Shown here piece by piece: positions 34,149 through 42,209 of a DNA stretch of 45,080 nucleotides. Within the stretch, counting starts at the first letter, position 1, and each line of letters begins with the position of its first letter. Made by a program: the position numbers and the translations under genes. The notes below the pieces were generated by a model, which saw nothing but the letters and a program-made list of their open reading frames with translations, was not told the origin of the DNA and searched no databases. Location: positions 1 to 45,080 of the forward strand of contig CAYPPG010000062.1 in assembly GCA_964412555.1 (NCBI GenBank). The letters are read 5' to 3'. The stretch comes from CAYPPG01 sp964412555 (GTDB lineage Bacteria; Hinthialibacterota; Hinthialibacteria; Hinthialibacterales; Hinthialibacteraceae).

Positions 34149-34739
34149 ATGCTGTTAAATGACGAACAACTGATGCTGGAAACCTCCAACGGATCCCTGC
34201 CGGCGTTTGAATTATTGGTTCAACGCTGGGACCGGCGAATGACAGGATATTTTTATCGCTGTGTCGGAAATCCGGATGAAGCGGAAGATTTGCGGCAGGA
34301 ACTCTTTTACCGGCTGTACAAGAACCGAAAATCCTTTAACAGCAACGCGAAATTTCAGCCTTGGCTCTACCGGATTGCGACCAATCTCGTGATCGATCAA
34401 GTCGCCCGAAAAAAGAAACCGAACACTGAAATTCTGTCGGAAGAGAATCATAGATCATTCGCTTATACAAACAGCAACCAAGAAAATCATTCGAGGGGAA
34501 AAGCGGTTATGAAGGAGATCGGTGAACGAATCCGGGAAACTCTCGAAAGAATCTCTGGCGAGGAAAGGGTAGTGCTCGTCATGCGGCACTTCGAGCAATT
34601 AACCTTTCGGGAAATTGCCGACATTCTCGGTGCTCCGGAAAGTACGGTGAAAACGAGACTCTATCGTGCCCTGCGCTCGATGCGTGAAGAATTGAAACGA
34701 GTCGGGATTGTGGGAATGGAATGCTTAGAGACGAATTGA
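34149..34739 (+). CDS. ECF-type RNA polymerase sigma factor
   Basis: A 196-residue sigma-70-family protein with region 2 (FELLVQRWDRRMTGYFYRCVGNPDEAEDLRQELFYRLY) and region 4 (ISGEERVVLVMRHFEQLTFREIADILGAPESTVKTRLYRALRSM). ATG 34149 is preferred (AAAGGGA upstream) to ATG 34128, which lacks a ribosome binding site. It lies 15 bp upstream of a membrane anti-sigma-like gene and two genes before a secreted coiled-coil protein, so it probably controls an envelope or surface regulon that includes its own operon. Confidence 0.93.
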   Translation: MLLNDEQLMLETSNGSLPAFELLVQRWDRRMTGYFYRCVGNPDEAEDLRQELFYRLYKNRKSFNSNAKFQPWLYRIATNLVIDQVARKKKPNTEILSEENHRSFAYTNSNQENHSRGKAVMKEIGERIRETLERISGEERVVLVMRHFEQLTFREIADILGAPESTVKTRLYRALRSMREELKRVGIVGMECLETN

Positions 34740-34754
34740 CTATGGAGAAAAATA

Positions 34755-35423
34755 ATGAATCGAGATGAATTGGAACAATTGTTCGTATCACAATTATATC
34801 AAGAAATCAGTGAAGAAGACCAAAAACGGCTGGATGACTGGCTGGAACAGCATCCGGACGACCGGCAAGAATTGAATGATCTACACGAAACGCTTGAGTT
34901 GTTGAATTGCGTGGAGGACAAAGAAGTCCCGGATACAATAAAACCAATCCAAATGCCGGTCTTAATGAATCCCAAACTGTCGCGTCATCGCTGGAAAGGA
35001 TGGGCCATAGCAGCTGCCGCCTGTCTCGCTCTTTTCCTGATCGCAACTACGCAGGGCTTCCTCGTTCAGGTAGGCGATATCCGCATCGCTTTTGGTTCGT
35101 TCGAAGAGAACCAGATGGATCGTGATGTGTTCCAACGGGAAATAATCGCTGCTTATTTACCGGTAATGGAACAATTGGTCAACGCCGTTGAAACGGTGCA
35201 AAACGCTGGAGAACAGACCGCTGAACGTTTGGATTCCGTAGAACGGTCTTTACAGGTTCTGGCTGTCTACCGCAATGCGGAACGAAAACTTAATGATCGG
35301 AAATTGGAGAAATATCTGGCTGGTTTTGCCCGCGAAGTAGATAGACGGTTCAATCGTCTCTATCAGGTTTCCTACAACACCATTCCCGGACAAAATCTTG
35401 AATCTGCAGAAAAAGACGGGTAA
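34755..35423 (+). CDS. Membrane-anchored anti-sigma factor-like protein
   Basis: A 222-residue protein. Residues 1-60 are acidic and helical (LYQEISEEDQKRLDDWLEQHPDDRQELNDLH), as in anti-sigma N-domains, but no HxxxCxxC zinc motif is present. A single TM helix spans about 83-103, with a basic cytosolic side (SRHRWKGW). The outer part contains long amphipathic helices (MEQLVNAVETVQNAGEQTAERLDSVERSLQVL). It follows the ECF gene by 15 bp, so release by regulated cleavage is plausible. Confidence 0.85.
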   Translation: MNRDELEQLFVSQLYQEISEEDQKRLDDWLEQHPDDRQELNDLHETLELLNCVEDKEVPDTIKPIQMPVLMNPKLSRHRWKGWAIAAAACLALFLIATTQGFLVQVGDIRIAFGSFEENQMDRDVFQREIIAAYLPVMEQLVNAVETVQNAGEQTAERLDSVERSLQVLAVYRNAERKLNDRKLEKYLAGFAREVDRRFNRLYQVSYNTIPGQNLESAEKDG

Positions 35424-35461
35424 TCCGTCCATACATAGATCATGTTGAAAGGAGAATTACT

Positions 35462-36727
35462 ATGCGAACATGCAAATTAATTTCCTCTATCGTATTATTG
35501 ATGTTGGTCACGATCGGGATTCCAGCGGGACTCGGACAAGTGGATAGCAATCCTCTGCAAACAATGGTTGCACAATCCGGGTCAACTTTCACTTCGTCGA
35601 TTCCATTGATGGGAAAGGTGATGGAAACCGCTCAAATTGAAAAAGAATCAGTGGAAAAAGAAAAACCGATCCTCGATATCAAAAAAAACATTGTCATCAT
35701 GTGCAATGTTTTCGATGACCTGATTTCGGAACGGCTGGGTTCGGAATTTCTGAATGAGGATGATCTCTTTCATCAAACCCAAGGATGCCGAGGGTACTGG
35801 ATTCCCGATACGGGTGTCCTATTCACTCTCTCTACAAATCTCCCGATTCAAAGACCTGTAGACAATGGCAAAGAAAAGGAAGAACAAGAAAAAGATTTAT
35901 GGGAAAAATATGAAGATCGCCTTTCCGGCAATCCTGGCGATCCCTTTTACGGGGAGCCGCTGCATCATGGGATGATGTATGATGAATCCCCAGAACGAGA
36001 AATGGAAAAGAAACAGGTCAAAGTTCTTCGGGATACCATCATAGAAGCAATTGCAAAATACGGACGGCGTTTGCAAGGCTTTCAAAATCACGAGACGATT
36101 ACTTTCATTGTAACAGGATCAAAACCTGGTTTTCCGGAGATGTACGGGAGCGGGTATGGTATGGGAGGCATGATGGGTGGTATGGGGATGATGGGAGGAA
36201 TGTCCGGATTCGGCTCCGGATCTGGTGAACAAAAAAAACAGATGGAAGAAGAACTCAAAATGATGAAAGAACAGCAAGAAGAGTTAAAAGAAGCGGAAAA
36301 GGCGCTTGAAAGAGCGAGGGAAAATATATTGGAATTGGACAAGAGAATCAAAGAACAAGGAAATTTGTTCGAACTTGAACAAAAAATCAAAGAACAACAA
36401 CTAAATTTGTTCGAACAAGAAAAGAAGATCAAGGAACAGGAAACCAATAGAAAACCCAATCCTCAGCCACAGAACCGAGGAACGGGATTCGGTGGCTATG
36501 GAGGCGGAATGGCTGGTGGAATGTACGGTATGATGGGCGGAGGCGGTATGGGCATGGGAGGATTCGGAATGGAAGATATGAGAGAATTCATCCATCCGGA
36601 AGCCATGTTCATGATGTCAAGTAAAATGCCCGGCTCCACAATGGTCATTCAGGTTTCCTTTAAAGATATACCCAAAGAAGGAACAAGTGAAGAGATGAAG
36701 GATAAAGTTCATATTACTGTTTATTAA
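35462..36727 (+). CDS. Secreted coiled-coil protein with two Gly/Met-rich segments
   Basis: A 421-residue protein with a signal peptide ending near residue 25 (AGLGQ). The next 200 residues are mixed. Then come a Gly/Met-rich low-complexity run (about 225-257, MGGMMGGMGMMGGM), a heptad-like coiled coil (about 257-330, rich in KEQ, EEL and EKKIKEQ), and a second Gly/Met-rich run (about 343-370), ending in a beta-type tail. I know no family. Such an order could give flexible or metal-binding tethers around a rod. AAGGAG lies upstream of the ATG. It is last in the ECF sigma, anti-sigma set, 38 bp after the anti-sigma gene. Confidence 0.75.
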   Translation: MRTCKLISSIVLLMLVTIGIPAGLGQVDSNPLQTMVAQSGSTFTSSIPLMGKVMETAQIEKESVEKEKPILDIKKNIVIMCNVFDDLISERLGSEFLNEDDLFHQTQGCRGYWIPDTGVLFTLSTNLPIQRPVDNGKEKEEQEKDLWEKYEDRLSGNPGDPFYGEPLHHGMMYDESPEREMEKKQVKVLRDTIIEAIAKYGRRLQGFQNHETITFIVTGSKPGFPEMYGSGYGMGGMMGGMGMMGGMSGFGSGSGEQKKQMEEELKMMKEQQEELKEAEKALERARENILELDKRIKEQGNLFELEQKIKEQQLNLFEQEKKIKEQETNRKPNPQPQNRGTGFGGYGGGMAGGMYGMMGGGGMGMGGFGMEDMREFIHPEAMFMMSSKMPGSTMVIQVSFKDIPKEGTSEEMKDKVHITVY

Positions 36728-36747
36728 ATTAAAATATAAAAAGACAA

Positions 36748-36922
36748 TGTCTGAATCAGGATAACCAGGATGGAAGGATGAGCAGGATTTGCTCTTTGCT
36801 GGGCAGGCGAAATCTGACGGGCAATCAGCGTTCTTTGATCGTTTCTCTCGAATCGTCATGAAAAACGTTCATATTCTCCATCCTGGAAATTCTTCTCTCC
36901 TGGCCAATCCTGCTTCAGACAA
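36748..36922. repeat. Imperfect inverted-repeat element (MITE-like)
   Basis: About 175 bp. The left arm (36748-36790) begins TGTCTGAATCAGGAT and contains two more CAGGAT copies; the right arm (36878-36922) is its inverted relative, ending ATCCTGCTTCAGACA. The middle has no ORF. It lies between the coiled-coil gene and the ABC permease gene, which converge here. Confidence 0.8.
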
Positions 36923-36945
36923 ACATATACCGAATCGTTTCTCCC

Positions 36946-37896
36946 TTACTTCCTCCGCCGAACATCCACATACACCGCCGTCAAAATCACGAATCCCTTC
37001 ACAATATCCTGCACAGAAAAATGCACCCCCGCCTGATTCAGCCCCTTATCAAGAATCCCAATAATAATCGCCCCAATCAGCGTCCCATACATCGTCCCGA
37101 TCCCTCCGGTAAAGCTGGTTCCCCCCACAACCGCCGCCGCAATCGCATCCAACTCGAACGCAATCCCCGCCGCCGGTTCTGCGGAATAGAGTTGCGAAAC
37201 ATTGATCATGCCGGCAATGCCGGTGAACACGGAACAAAGGATATACACGGTGATTTCTGTCCGCCCAAGCGGAATCCCCGTAAATCGCGCTGCCTCCCGA
37301 TTTCCCCCGATGGCATACAGATGTTGCCCAAAACGCGTTCGATGCAGCAGAATCGTCGCCAGAAGAAATAAGAAAAGCATAATAATCACGGGTACCGGAA
37401 TAATCCCGAAAAGCCGCCCGTTCCCCAACATCAGAAAAAAAGTTTGATGATCTCCAATTGGAATCGGCCGCGCTTGATTGAAGCAATAGGCCGATCCCCG
37501 CGCGATCATCATCGTGGCGAGGGTGATGATAAACGGCGGCATCTTGGTCTTCGCCGCACAAATTCCGTTAAACGCTCCAAATAATGCCGCAACTCCCAAT
37601 CCTGTAAACAACGCAAGCAAAAGCATCGAAATACTCTGCGACTCCGCCGGCCCAAGCGACAAGACATAAACCGTCGAGGTTCCTACCAACGCCAGCACCG
37701 CACCCACTGAGAGATCGATCCCCCCAATCATGATCGCCATCGTCATCCCAAACGCGATAATGGCATTGACCGATATCTGCTGCAAAAGATCGAGCATGTT
37801 TTCCTGTGTCAAAAAGAAAGGAACTCGGATACCGAATCCGATCAGCAGTATGATCATAGCCCCCAGCAACGGGCCGATTTGTTTGAACACCCTCAT
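36946..37896 (-). CDS. Ribose-type sugar ABC transporter permease
   Basis: A 316-residue membrane protein of the RbsC/BPD_transp_2 family, with about eight TM segments and the conserved IDLSVGAVLALVGT and GGTSFTGGIGTMYGTLIGA stretches. Its ATG overlaps the TGA of the ATPase gene as ATGA (37893-37896), so translation is coupled. It forms an importer with the next two genes. Which sugar is carried cannot be read from the sequence. Confidence 0.95.
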   Translation of the reverse strand: MRVFKQIGPLLGAMIILLIGFGIRVPFFLTQENMLDLLQQISVNAIIAFGMTMAIMIGGIDLSVGAVLALVGTSTVYVLSLGPAESQSISMLLLALFTGLGVAALFGAFNGICAAKTKMPPFIITLATMMIARGSAYCFNQARPIPIGDHQTFFLMLGNGRLFGIIPVPVIIMLFLFLLATILLHRTRFGQHLYAIGGNREAARFTGIPLGRTEITVYILCSVFTGIAGMINVSQLYSAEPAAGIAFELDAIAAAVVGGTSFTGGIGTMYGTLIGAIIIGILDKGLNQAGVHFSVQDIVKGFVILTAVYVDVRRRK

Positions 37897-39404
37897 CTAT
37901 GTACTCCTGTCAGTTGCTCCATAACCTCTTCCGGCGTAGTTTCTTCGGCGGGGATCGTTTTCAAAGTCGTACCGTCGCGAAAGAAGGCAACGCGGTGAGA
38001 TACATTCAACACTTCATCCAAATCGGAAGAAATGAGAAGAATCGCGATTCCTTTTTCGATCAAACGATTGAGAAATTCGAACATTTCTTCCCGCGCCCCC
38101 ACATCCACACCCCGCGTCGGCTCATCGAGGATCAGAACTTTCGGCGTATGTTCCATCCAACGCCCGACCAACACCTTTTGTTGGTTCCCACCGGATAGCA
38201 AATCGATTCGTTGTTCCGAATCCTCCGTTTTTATTCGAAAACTTTCAATGGCATGATTCACAATCTCATTTCGCATTTGATAATCGGGCATCCATCCGGA
38301 AATCCAATCGGCAGTCCACGGCAAAGCAATATTGAACGCCACCGATTGGATCATAACAAGCCCTTCCTTTCGCCGGTCTTCCGGAACCAACACAATCCCA
38401 TGATCGAGCGCATCCTGCGGCCGCCCAATCTGTATCGGCGTTCCATCAAGACGTATTTCACCACTCTCGATTGGATCGATGCCAAATATCGCCCGCGCCA
38501 ACTCGGATCGTCCCGAGCCGACAAGCCCCGCTACCCCCAGAATCTCCCCATAATGCAACTGAAAATCCACATCATGAATTCGGCTATTGGATAAGCCGTA
38601 GACTTCCAACGCGACATCGCCGGGCTGATGAGGAGGCCGATGAAAATGATCGGTGATATCCCGCCCCACCATCCACTTGATCAATTTCCGTTGGTCGATT
38701 TGAGAGGTGAATTGAGTTCCTATGGATCGCCCGTCGCGCAAAACCGTGATCCGGTCGGCCAGCCGGGTAATTTCCTCAAGCCGGTGAGAAATATAAATGA
38801 TTCCCACCCCCTGAGACCGCAAACGCCGCAGCGTCGAAAAGAGTGCCTCTGTTTCAGTTTCCGAAAGGGAAGACGTTGGCTCGTCCAAAATAAGAATCGT
38901 GGCCTGGCAGGAAAGCGCCCGAGCGATTTCGACCAATTGCCGGTGTGCAACGCTCAATTCCGAAACGATCCTGCGCACATCCCGAATTTCATTCATCCCC
39001 AGCTGCTGAACGAGCGATTCCGCATCCTCGAACATTTTCCGGCGATTCAACCACCCATATCGATGTGGTTCCCGCCCTAAATAAATATTCTCGGCAATCG
39101 ATAAATTGGGAGCGAGAGAAAGTTCCTGATGAATGACACGGATTCCATATCGATCCGCATCCGCCACCTCACGAATCGTAACGGTTTCTCCCGCGATGCG
39201 AATCGTGCCCTCATCCGGAACATATACCCCGGCAAGAATTTTGATTAAAGTGGATTTCCCCGCGCCGTTCTCCCCCAAAAGAGCATGGATTTCCCCTTTT
39301 TGCAAATCGAAATTGACGCGATCAAGCGCCGTCACACCCCCGAACCGTTTGGATATATGCTCAAGTTGAAGAAAAGGATGCGTTGTCGTTTGATCCCGGC
39401 TCAT
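37893..39404 (-). CDS. Two-domain sugar ABC transporter ATPase (RbsA/XylG type)
   Basis: A 503-residue ATPase with two ABC domains. The first has GENGAGKST, SVAHRQLVEIARAL and LILDEPTSSL; the second has a changed Walker A (GLVGSGRSEL), LSGGNQQKVLVGRWM and LDEPTRGVDVG, as is normal for the RbsA/XylG/MglA class. It overlaps the binding-protein stop (39401-39404) and the permease start, each as ATGA. Confidence 0.96.
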   Translation of the reverse strand: MSRDQTTTHPFLQLEHISKRFGGVTALDRVNFDLQKGEIHALLGENGAGKSTLIKILAGVYVPDEGTIRIAGETVTIREVADADRYGIRVIHQELSLAPNLSIAENIYLGREPHRYGWLNRRKMFEDAESLVQQLGMNEIRDVRRIVSELSVAHRQLVEIARALSCQATILILDEPTSSLSETETEALFSTLRRLRSQGVGIIYISHRLEEITRLADRITVLRDGRSIGTQFTSQIDQRKLIKWMVGRDITDHFHRPPHQPGDVALEVYGLSNSRIHDVDFQLHYGEILGVAGLVGSGRSELARAIFGIDPIESGEIRLDGTPIQIGRPQDALDHGIVLVPEDRRKEGLVMIQSVAFNIALPWTADWISGWMPDYQMRNEIVNHAIESFRIKTEDSEQRIDLLSGGNQQKVLVGRWMEHTPKVLILDEPTRGVDVGAREEMFEFLNRLIEKGIAILLISSDLDEVLNVSHRVAFFRDGTTLKTIPAEETTPEEVMEQLTGVHR

Positions 39405-40315
39405 TCGTTTATAAATTCGCTTGCATTTTCTTTGGTGATCAGCTCCACTCGGACTTTGATATCCGGTTCGACGGTTTCTCCTTCAAAATGTTTCAAGATC
39501 GTTTCCGCAGCTCTTGTTCCAATTTCAAAGGGAAACTGCGCTGAAGTCGATAACAATTTCCCGTCTTGAATGGCCTGAATTGCTTCCGGCGCCCCATCGA
39601 CGGAAACGATTTTGACCCCATCCATTTTCCCCGCCGACTCCAACGCGGAAATAACTCCGAATGCCGTCGGATCATTGATGGCGAACACGGCATCGATTTC
39701 CGGATACCGCCCGATCATATCCCGCATAACCGGCCGCGAACTTTCCGTCGTGCCTTTGATTTCCTGCACGTCGATGATTTTCATCGAGGGATATTGTTCG
39801 ATGATTTCCCGAAAACCGGCCACCCGGTCGATGCACGCCTTATTGACAGACAATTGCAATATCCCGATTTTCGCCGCCGTGCATGAATCCACCAGCGCTT
39901 TCGCTGCCAGCCGCCCCGCTTCGACATTATCGGAAGCCACCGTGCTCAACGCCAATTCCCGATCCTTGACTGGTACATCGACGATAATACACGGAATCCC
40001 CTTCTGCTTGGCATCCATCAAACTGCCGCGAATGCCTTCCCAATTGACGGGATTGATGAATATCGCTTTTGCCCCCCGCATGATCAGATCAGAAATATCG
40101 TTTTTCTGCTTCAGGCTGTTCCATTGCGCATCCATCGTAATCAATTCATACCCAGCCGGCTCCAGAACCGACCGTAGCCCATGATCCAGATCCACAAAAA
40201 ACGGATTGTTCATGGTCTGGAAACTCACTCCCATGACCTTCTGTTCCGGCTCGCCGCATCCGGAAAAGAAACCGAAGAGGAAAAGGCTGGATAGAAGGAA
40301 AATCTTACATTTCAT
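39401..40315 (-). CDS. Lipoprotein sugar-binding protein (RbsB-like)
   Basis: A 304-residue periplasmic-binding-protein-1-like protein. The signal ends in FFSGC, a good lipobox, so it is anchored by lipid to a membrane. The body has GVSFQTMNNPFFVDL, INPVNWEGIRG, TVASDNVEAGRLAAKAL and FAINDPTAFGVISALE, typical of the ribose/galactose-binding fold. ATG 40315 has AGGTGA upstream. It leads the rbsB-rbsA-rbsC order on the minus strand. No sugar kinase or regulator is adjacent. Confidence 0.93.
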   Translation of the reverse strand: MKCKIFLLSSLFLFGFFSGCGEPEQKVMGVSFQTMNNPFFVDLDHGLRSVLEPAGYELITMDAQWNSLKQKNDISDLIMRGAKAIFINPVNWEGIRGSLMDAKQKGIPCIIVDVPVKDRELALSTVASDNVEAGRLAAKALVDSCTAAKIGILQLSVNKACIDRVAGFREIIEQYPSMKIIDVQEIKGTTESSRPVMRDMIGRYPEIDAVFAINDPTAFGVISALESAGKMDGVKIVSVDGAPEAIQAIQDGKLLSTSAQFPFEIGTRAAETILKHFEGETVEPDIKVRVELITKENASEFINE

Positions 40316-40485
40316 TTACTTTCACCTATTCTTTGATTCTATAATAATTCACATGATGAATCGGAATGAAAATAAGCTTGCCTGAATTATGGGAACCATG
40401 CAAGATGTGTGAAACAATGCTATGCTAGACTAGGGATTAACACCCACGTTTACTCCCCGCTTTTGCCTTTCTTGGGTGAATGGTG

Positions 40486-40533
40486 TTGAATCCCGTAGGG
40501 ATGACATCGGGTAAACGGGGATGTGAATCCCCG
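40486..40533. repeat. Dispersed two-hairpin repeat upstream of the carbonic-anhydrase-like gene
   Basis: ATCCCGTAGGGAT and CGGGGA-TGTGAA-TCCCCG hairpins side by side. A second copy lies at 42154-42202 with only four substitutions in 48 bp, all transitions. It ends 28 bp before ATG 40562, so it would be in the 5' leader of that gene. The remaining 40316-40485 holds no gene; a CACCCA/TGGGTG pair lies near 40440-40478. Confidence 0.88.
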
Positions 40534-40561
40534 AATTCTTTCCGGGAAGGAACAAAATAAT

Positions 40562-40957
40562 ATGGCAGGCACATTTGCAACAACGATCAACTGCATGGAC
40601 GGACGAACGCAAGAACCGGTCGCGAAATGGATCAAAGAAACCTTCGGCGTCGATTATGTTGATACCATCACCGTGGCCGGACCGGATAAAGTGCTATCCC
40701 AGGGCAACTTCGGCATCATCACCAACATCCGCGAACGGGTGGGGATTTCCCGCAACGCGCACGGTTCCGAACTGGTTGTCATCGTCAGCCACTGGGATTG
40801 CGCCGGCAATCCGGTTTCCAAAGAAGAGCACATCAAACATAACCAAAAAAGCATAGAAGTCATCAAATCCTGGGGAATGCCCCTCCGCATTTTAGGCATC
40901 TGGTTGGATGAAAATTGGAATGTGGAAGTCCTCTCCGATACGGCACAAAATCAATGA
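40562..40957 (+). CDS. Small beta-carbonic-anhydrase-like protein
   Basis: A 131-residue protein. It keeps the beta-carbonic-anhydrase zinc set in order: NCMDGR (Cys11, Asp13, Arg15) and VSHWDCAGNP (His77, Cys80). It is far shorter than the usual 190-220 residue enzyme and lacks the terminal helices, as in a small group of anaerobe/archaeal relatives. Activity is unproven. ATG 40562 follows AAGGAA, and a two-hairpin repeat ends 28 bp upstream. The frameshifted gene starts 16 bp downstream. Confidence 0.82.
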   Translation: MAGTFATTINCMDGRTQEPVAKWIKETFGVDYVDTITVAGPDKVLSQGNFGIITNIRERVGISRNAHGSELVVIVSHWDCAGNPVSKEEHIKHNQKSIEVIKSWGMPLRILGIWLDENWNVEVLSDTAQNQ

Positions 40958-40973
40958 AAAAGATGGGAAAAGT

Positions 40974-41547
40974 ATGAAATTCAAGAATAACATTATTTTG
41001 TTTGGCTTCCTCTTACTTTTTGCCTTTGGATTCGCTGACAATGGATTTGCCGGTGTCAAAGAGGATGCACAAAGAATAGACCATTTAATTCAACTGGCTG
41101 GAAATACCGAAATCGATTCCGTACGTTTACAGTATTTACAGCGAATCCAATCCATACCCGATTTGGAACCGGACTTCCAAGAAGACCTGGATCATCTCAT
41201 CGATGAAATCGATCGCTGGATTCACAGCCAACGTCTTGAATATTTCAGCAGAACTATCTTGGACACGATGGCTGACGCCTCCGCGGGATATTGCTGTACT
41301 GGTTGTCGATTCAGGCAATCATCATTTCGAAGCGGATTTGTTCCATTTCGGCGAGCAACCGCGCGAGATCGGAGCGGAACTCTATTTGTTGGAACAAGGA
41401 AAATATGAATGGATACTTCATCATATGGAGAAGGAAAAAGCGAAGGAGAACTCGGCCGATTTCCACGTTTCCGGCGCTCGCACTCGAATCACATTCACTC
41501 TACCCCCTCAAGCCCTTTGCCGATTGGAAGTCAAACGGATTAACTGA
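40974..41547 (+). pseudogene. Exported-protein gene with a frameshift
   Basis: ATG 40974 opens a signal peptide (FKNNIILFGFLLLFAFGFA) and a helical stretch, and this frame is readable to about 41276 (ILDTMAD). Past that point the frame that makes protein-like sense is one base on: PPRDIAVLVVDSGNHHFEADLFHFG and so on to TGA 41547. Dropping one base near 41277 joins them into about 190 residues. It could be a true pseudogene, an assembly error or, less likely, a programmed slip; no slippery run is present. Family unknown. Confidence 0.65.
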
Positions 41548-41567
41548 ATGAGGCAGACAAACCTACG

Positions 41568-42116
41568 CTAAAAATAATAAATCCACAAAAACAAAACCAA
41601 AAGTTGAATCACAACAATCACCCAAAATTGGATTTGAAAAGAACGTTTAATCGATTTGTGATGAAACATCTTTTGACTCAACAAAGCTGCCGGCGTCCCC
41701 CCTGCCAATGTCAGAAAATGAAGCACTCGTTCCGGCACACGGACGGATTTCGTAGATGAAATTATTTTATCATAGGCATAAAAGATCATCGTGCAAACAT
41801 TGACTGCAATCAAATATGCCCATATCCCATAAAGAGGGTATTGGTGACGCATATAAAAAATGGAACAAATCACAATGACGAAAGCGGCGATGGAAAAGAT
41901 AAAGTATGGGCTTTTTTGAACTTTGCCCGGAATGACACTTTTCGCCCGTGGGCCTTTGGCGGCGTTTTCAATTTCAAACTGCACAGATTGGCCGACTTTC
42001 AACGTTTCCCGATTGTGAACATCTGAAATATGTACAAAAACCGATTCATCCCAGCCGTTCGGCCGTATAAAGCCGAAGCCCTGCTCCACATCGAATAAGA
42101 TGACAATCCCTTTCAT
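41568..42116 (-). CDS. Cold-shock domain fused to DUF1294 membrane domain
   Basis: A 182-residue protein from ATG 42116. Residues about 1-65 form a cold-shock nucleic-acid-binding domain with QGFGFIRP (RNP1-like) and VFVHISDV (RNP2-like). The rest has four hydrophobic segments and the KSVRVPERVLHFLTLAGGTPAALL motif of DUF1294. This fusion is known in bacteria; its function is unknown, possibly RNA binding at the membrane. The two-hairpin repeat at 42154-42202 lies upstream. Confidence 0.88.
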   Translation of the reverse strand: MKGIVILFDVEQGFGFIRPNGWDESVFVHISDVHNRETLKVGQSVQFEIENAAKGPRAKSVIPGKVQKSPYFIFSIAAFVIVICSIFYMRHQYPLYGIWAYLIAVNVCTMIFYAYDKIISSTKSVRVPERVLHFLTLAGGTPAALLSQKMFHHKSIKRSFQIQFWVIVVIQLLVLFLWIYYF

Positions 42117-42153
42117 AAGATATTCTCTCAATTGGTTTTGTGGATGGTATTCA

Positions 42154-42202
42154 TTGAATCCCGCAGGGATGACATCAGGTAGACGGGGACGTGAATCCCC
42201 GG
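42154..42202. repeat. Second copy of the two-hairpin repeat
   Basis: Matches 40486-40533 apart from four transitions; the CGGGGA and TCCCCG stem is intact. It lies between the SufB-like stop (42210) and the cold-shock gene start. Confidence 0.88.
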
Positions 42203-42209
42203 CTCTTTT

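Noticed and set aside
36748..36922. Small coding genes in the ORFs across the repeat
   Set aside because: They only translate the CAGGAT reiterations and lack ribosome binding sites.
38628..39080. Long antisense ORF across the ABC ATPase gene
   Set aside because: It is a frame shadow of a clear two-domain ATPase on the other strand.
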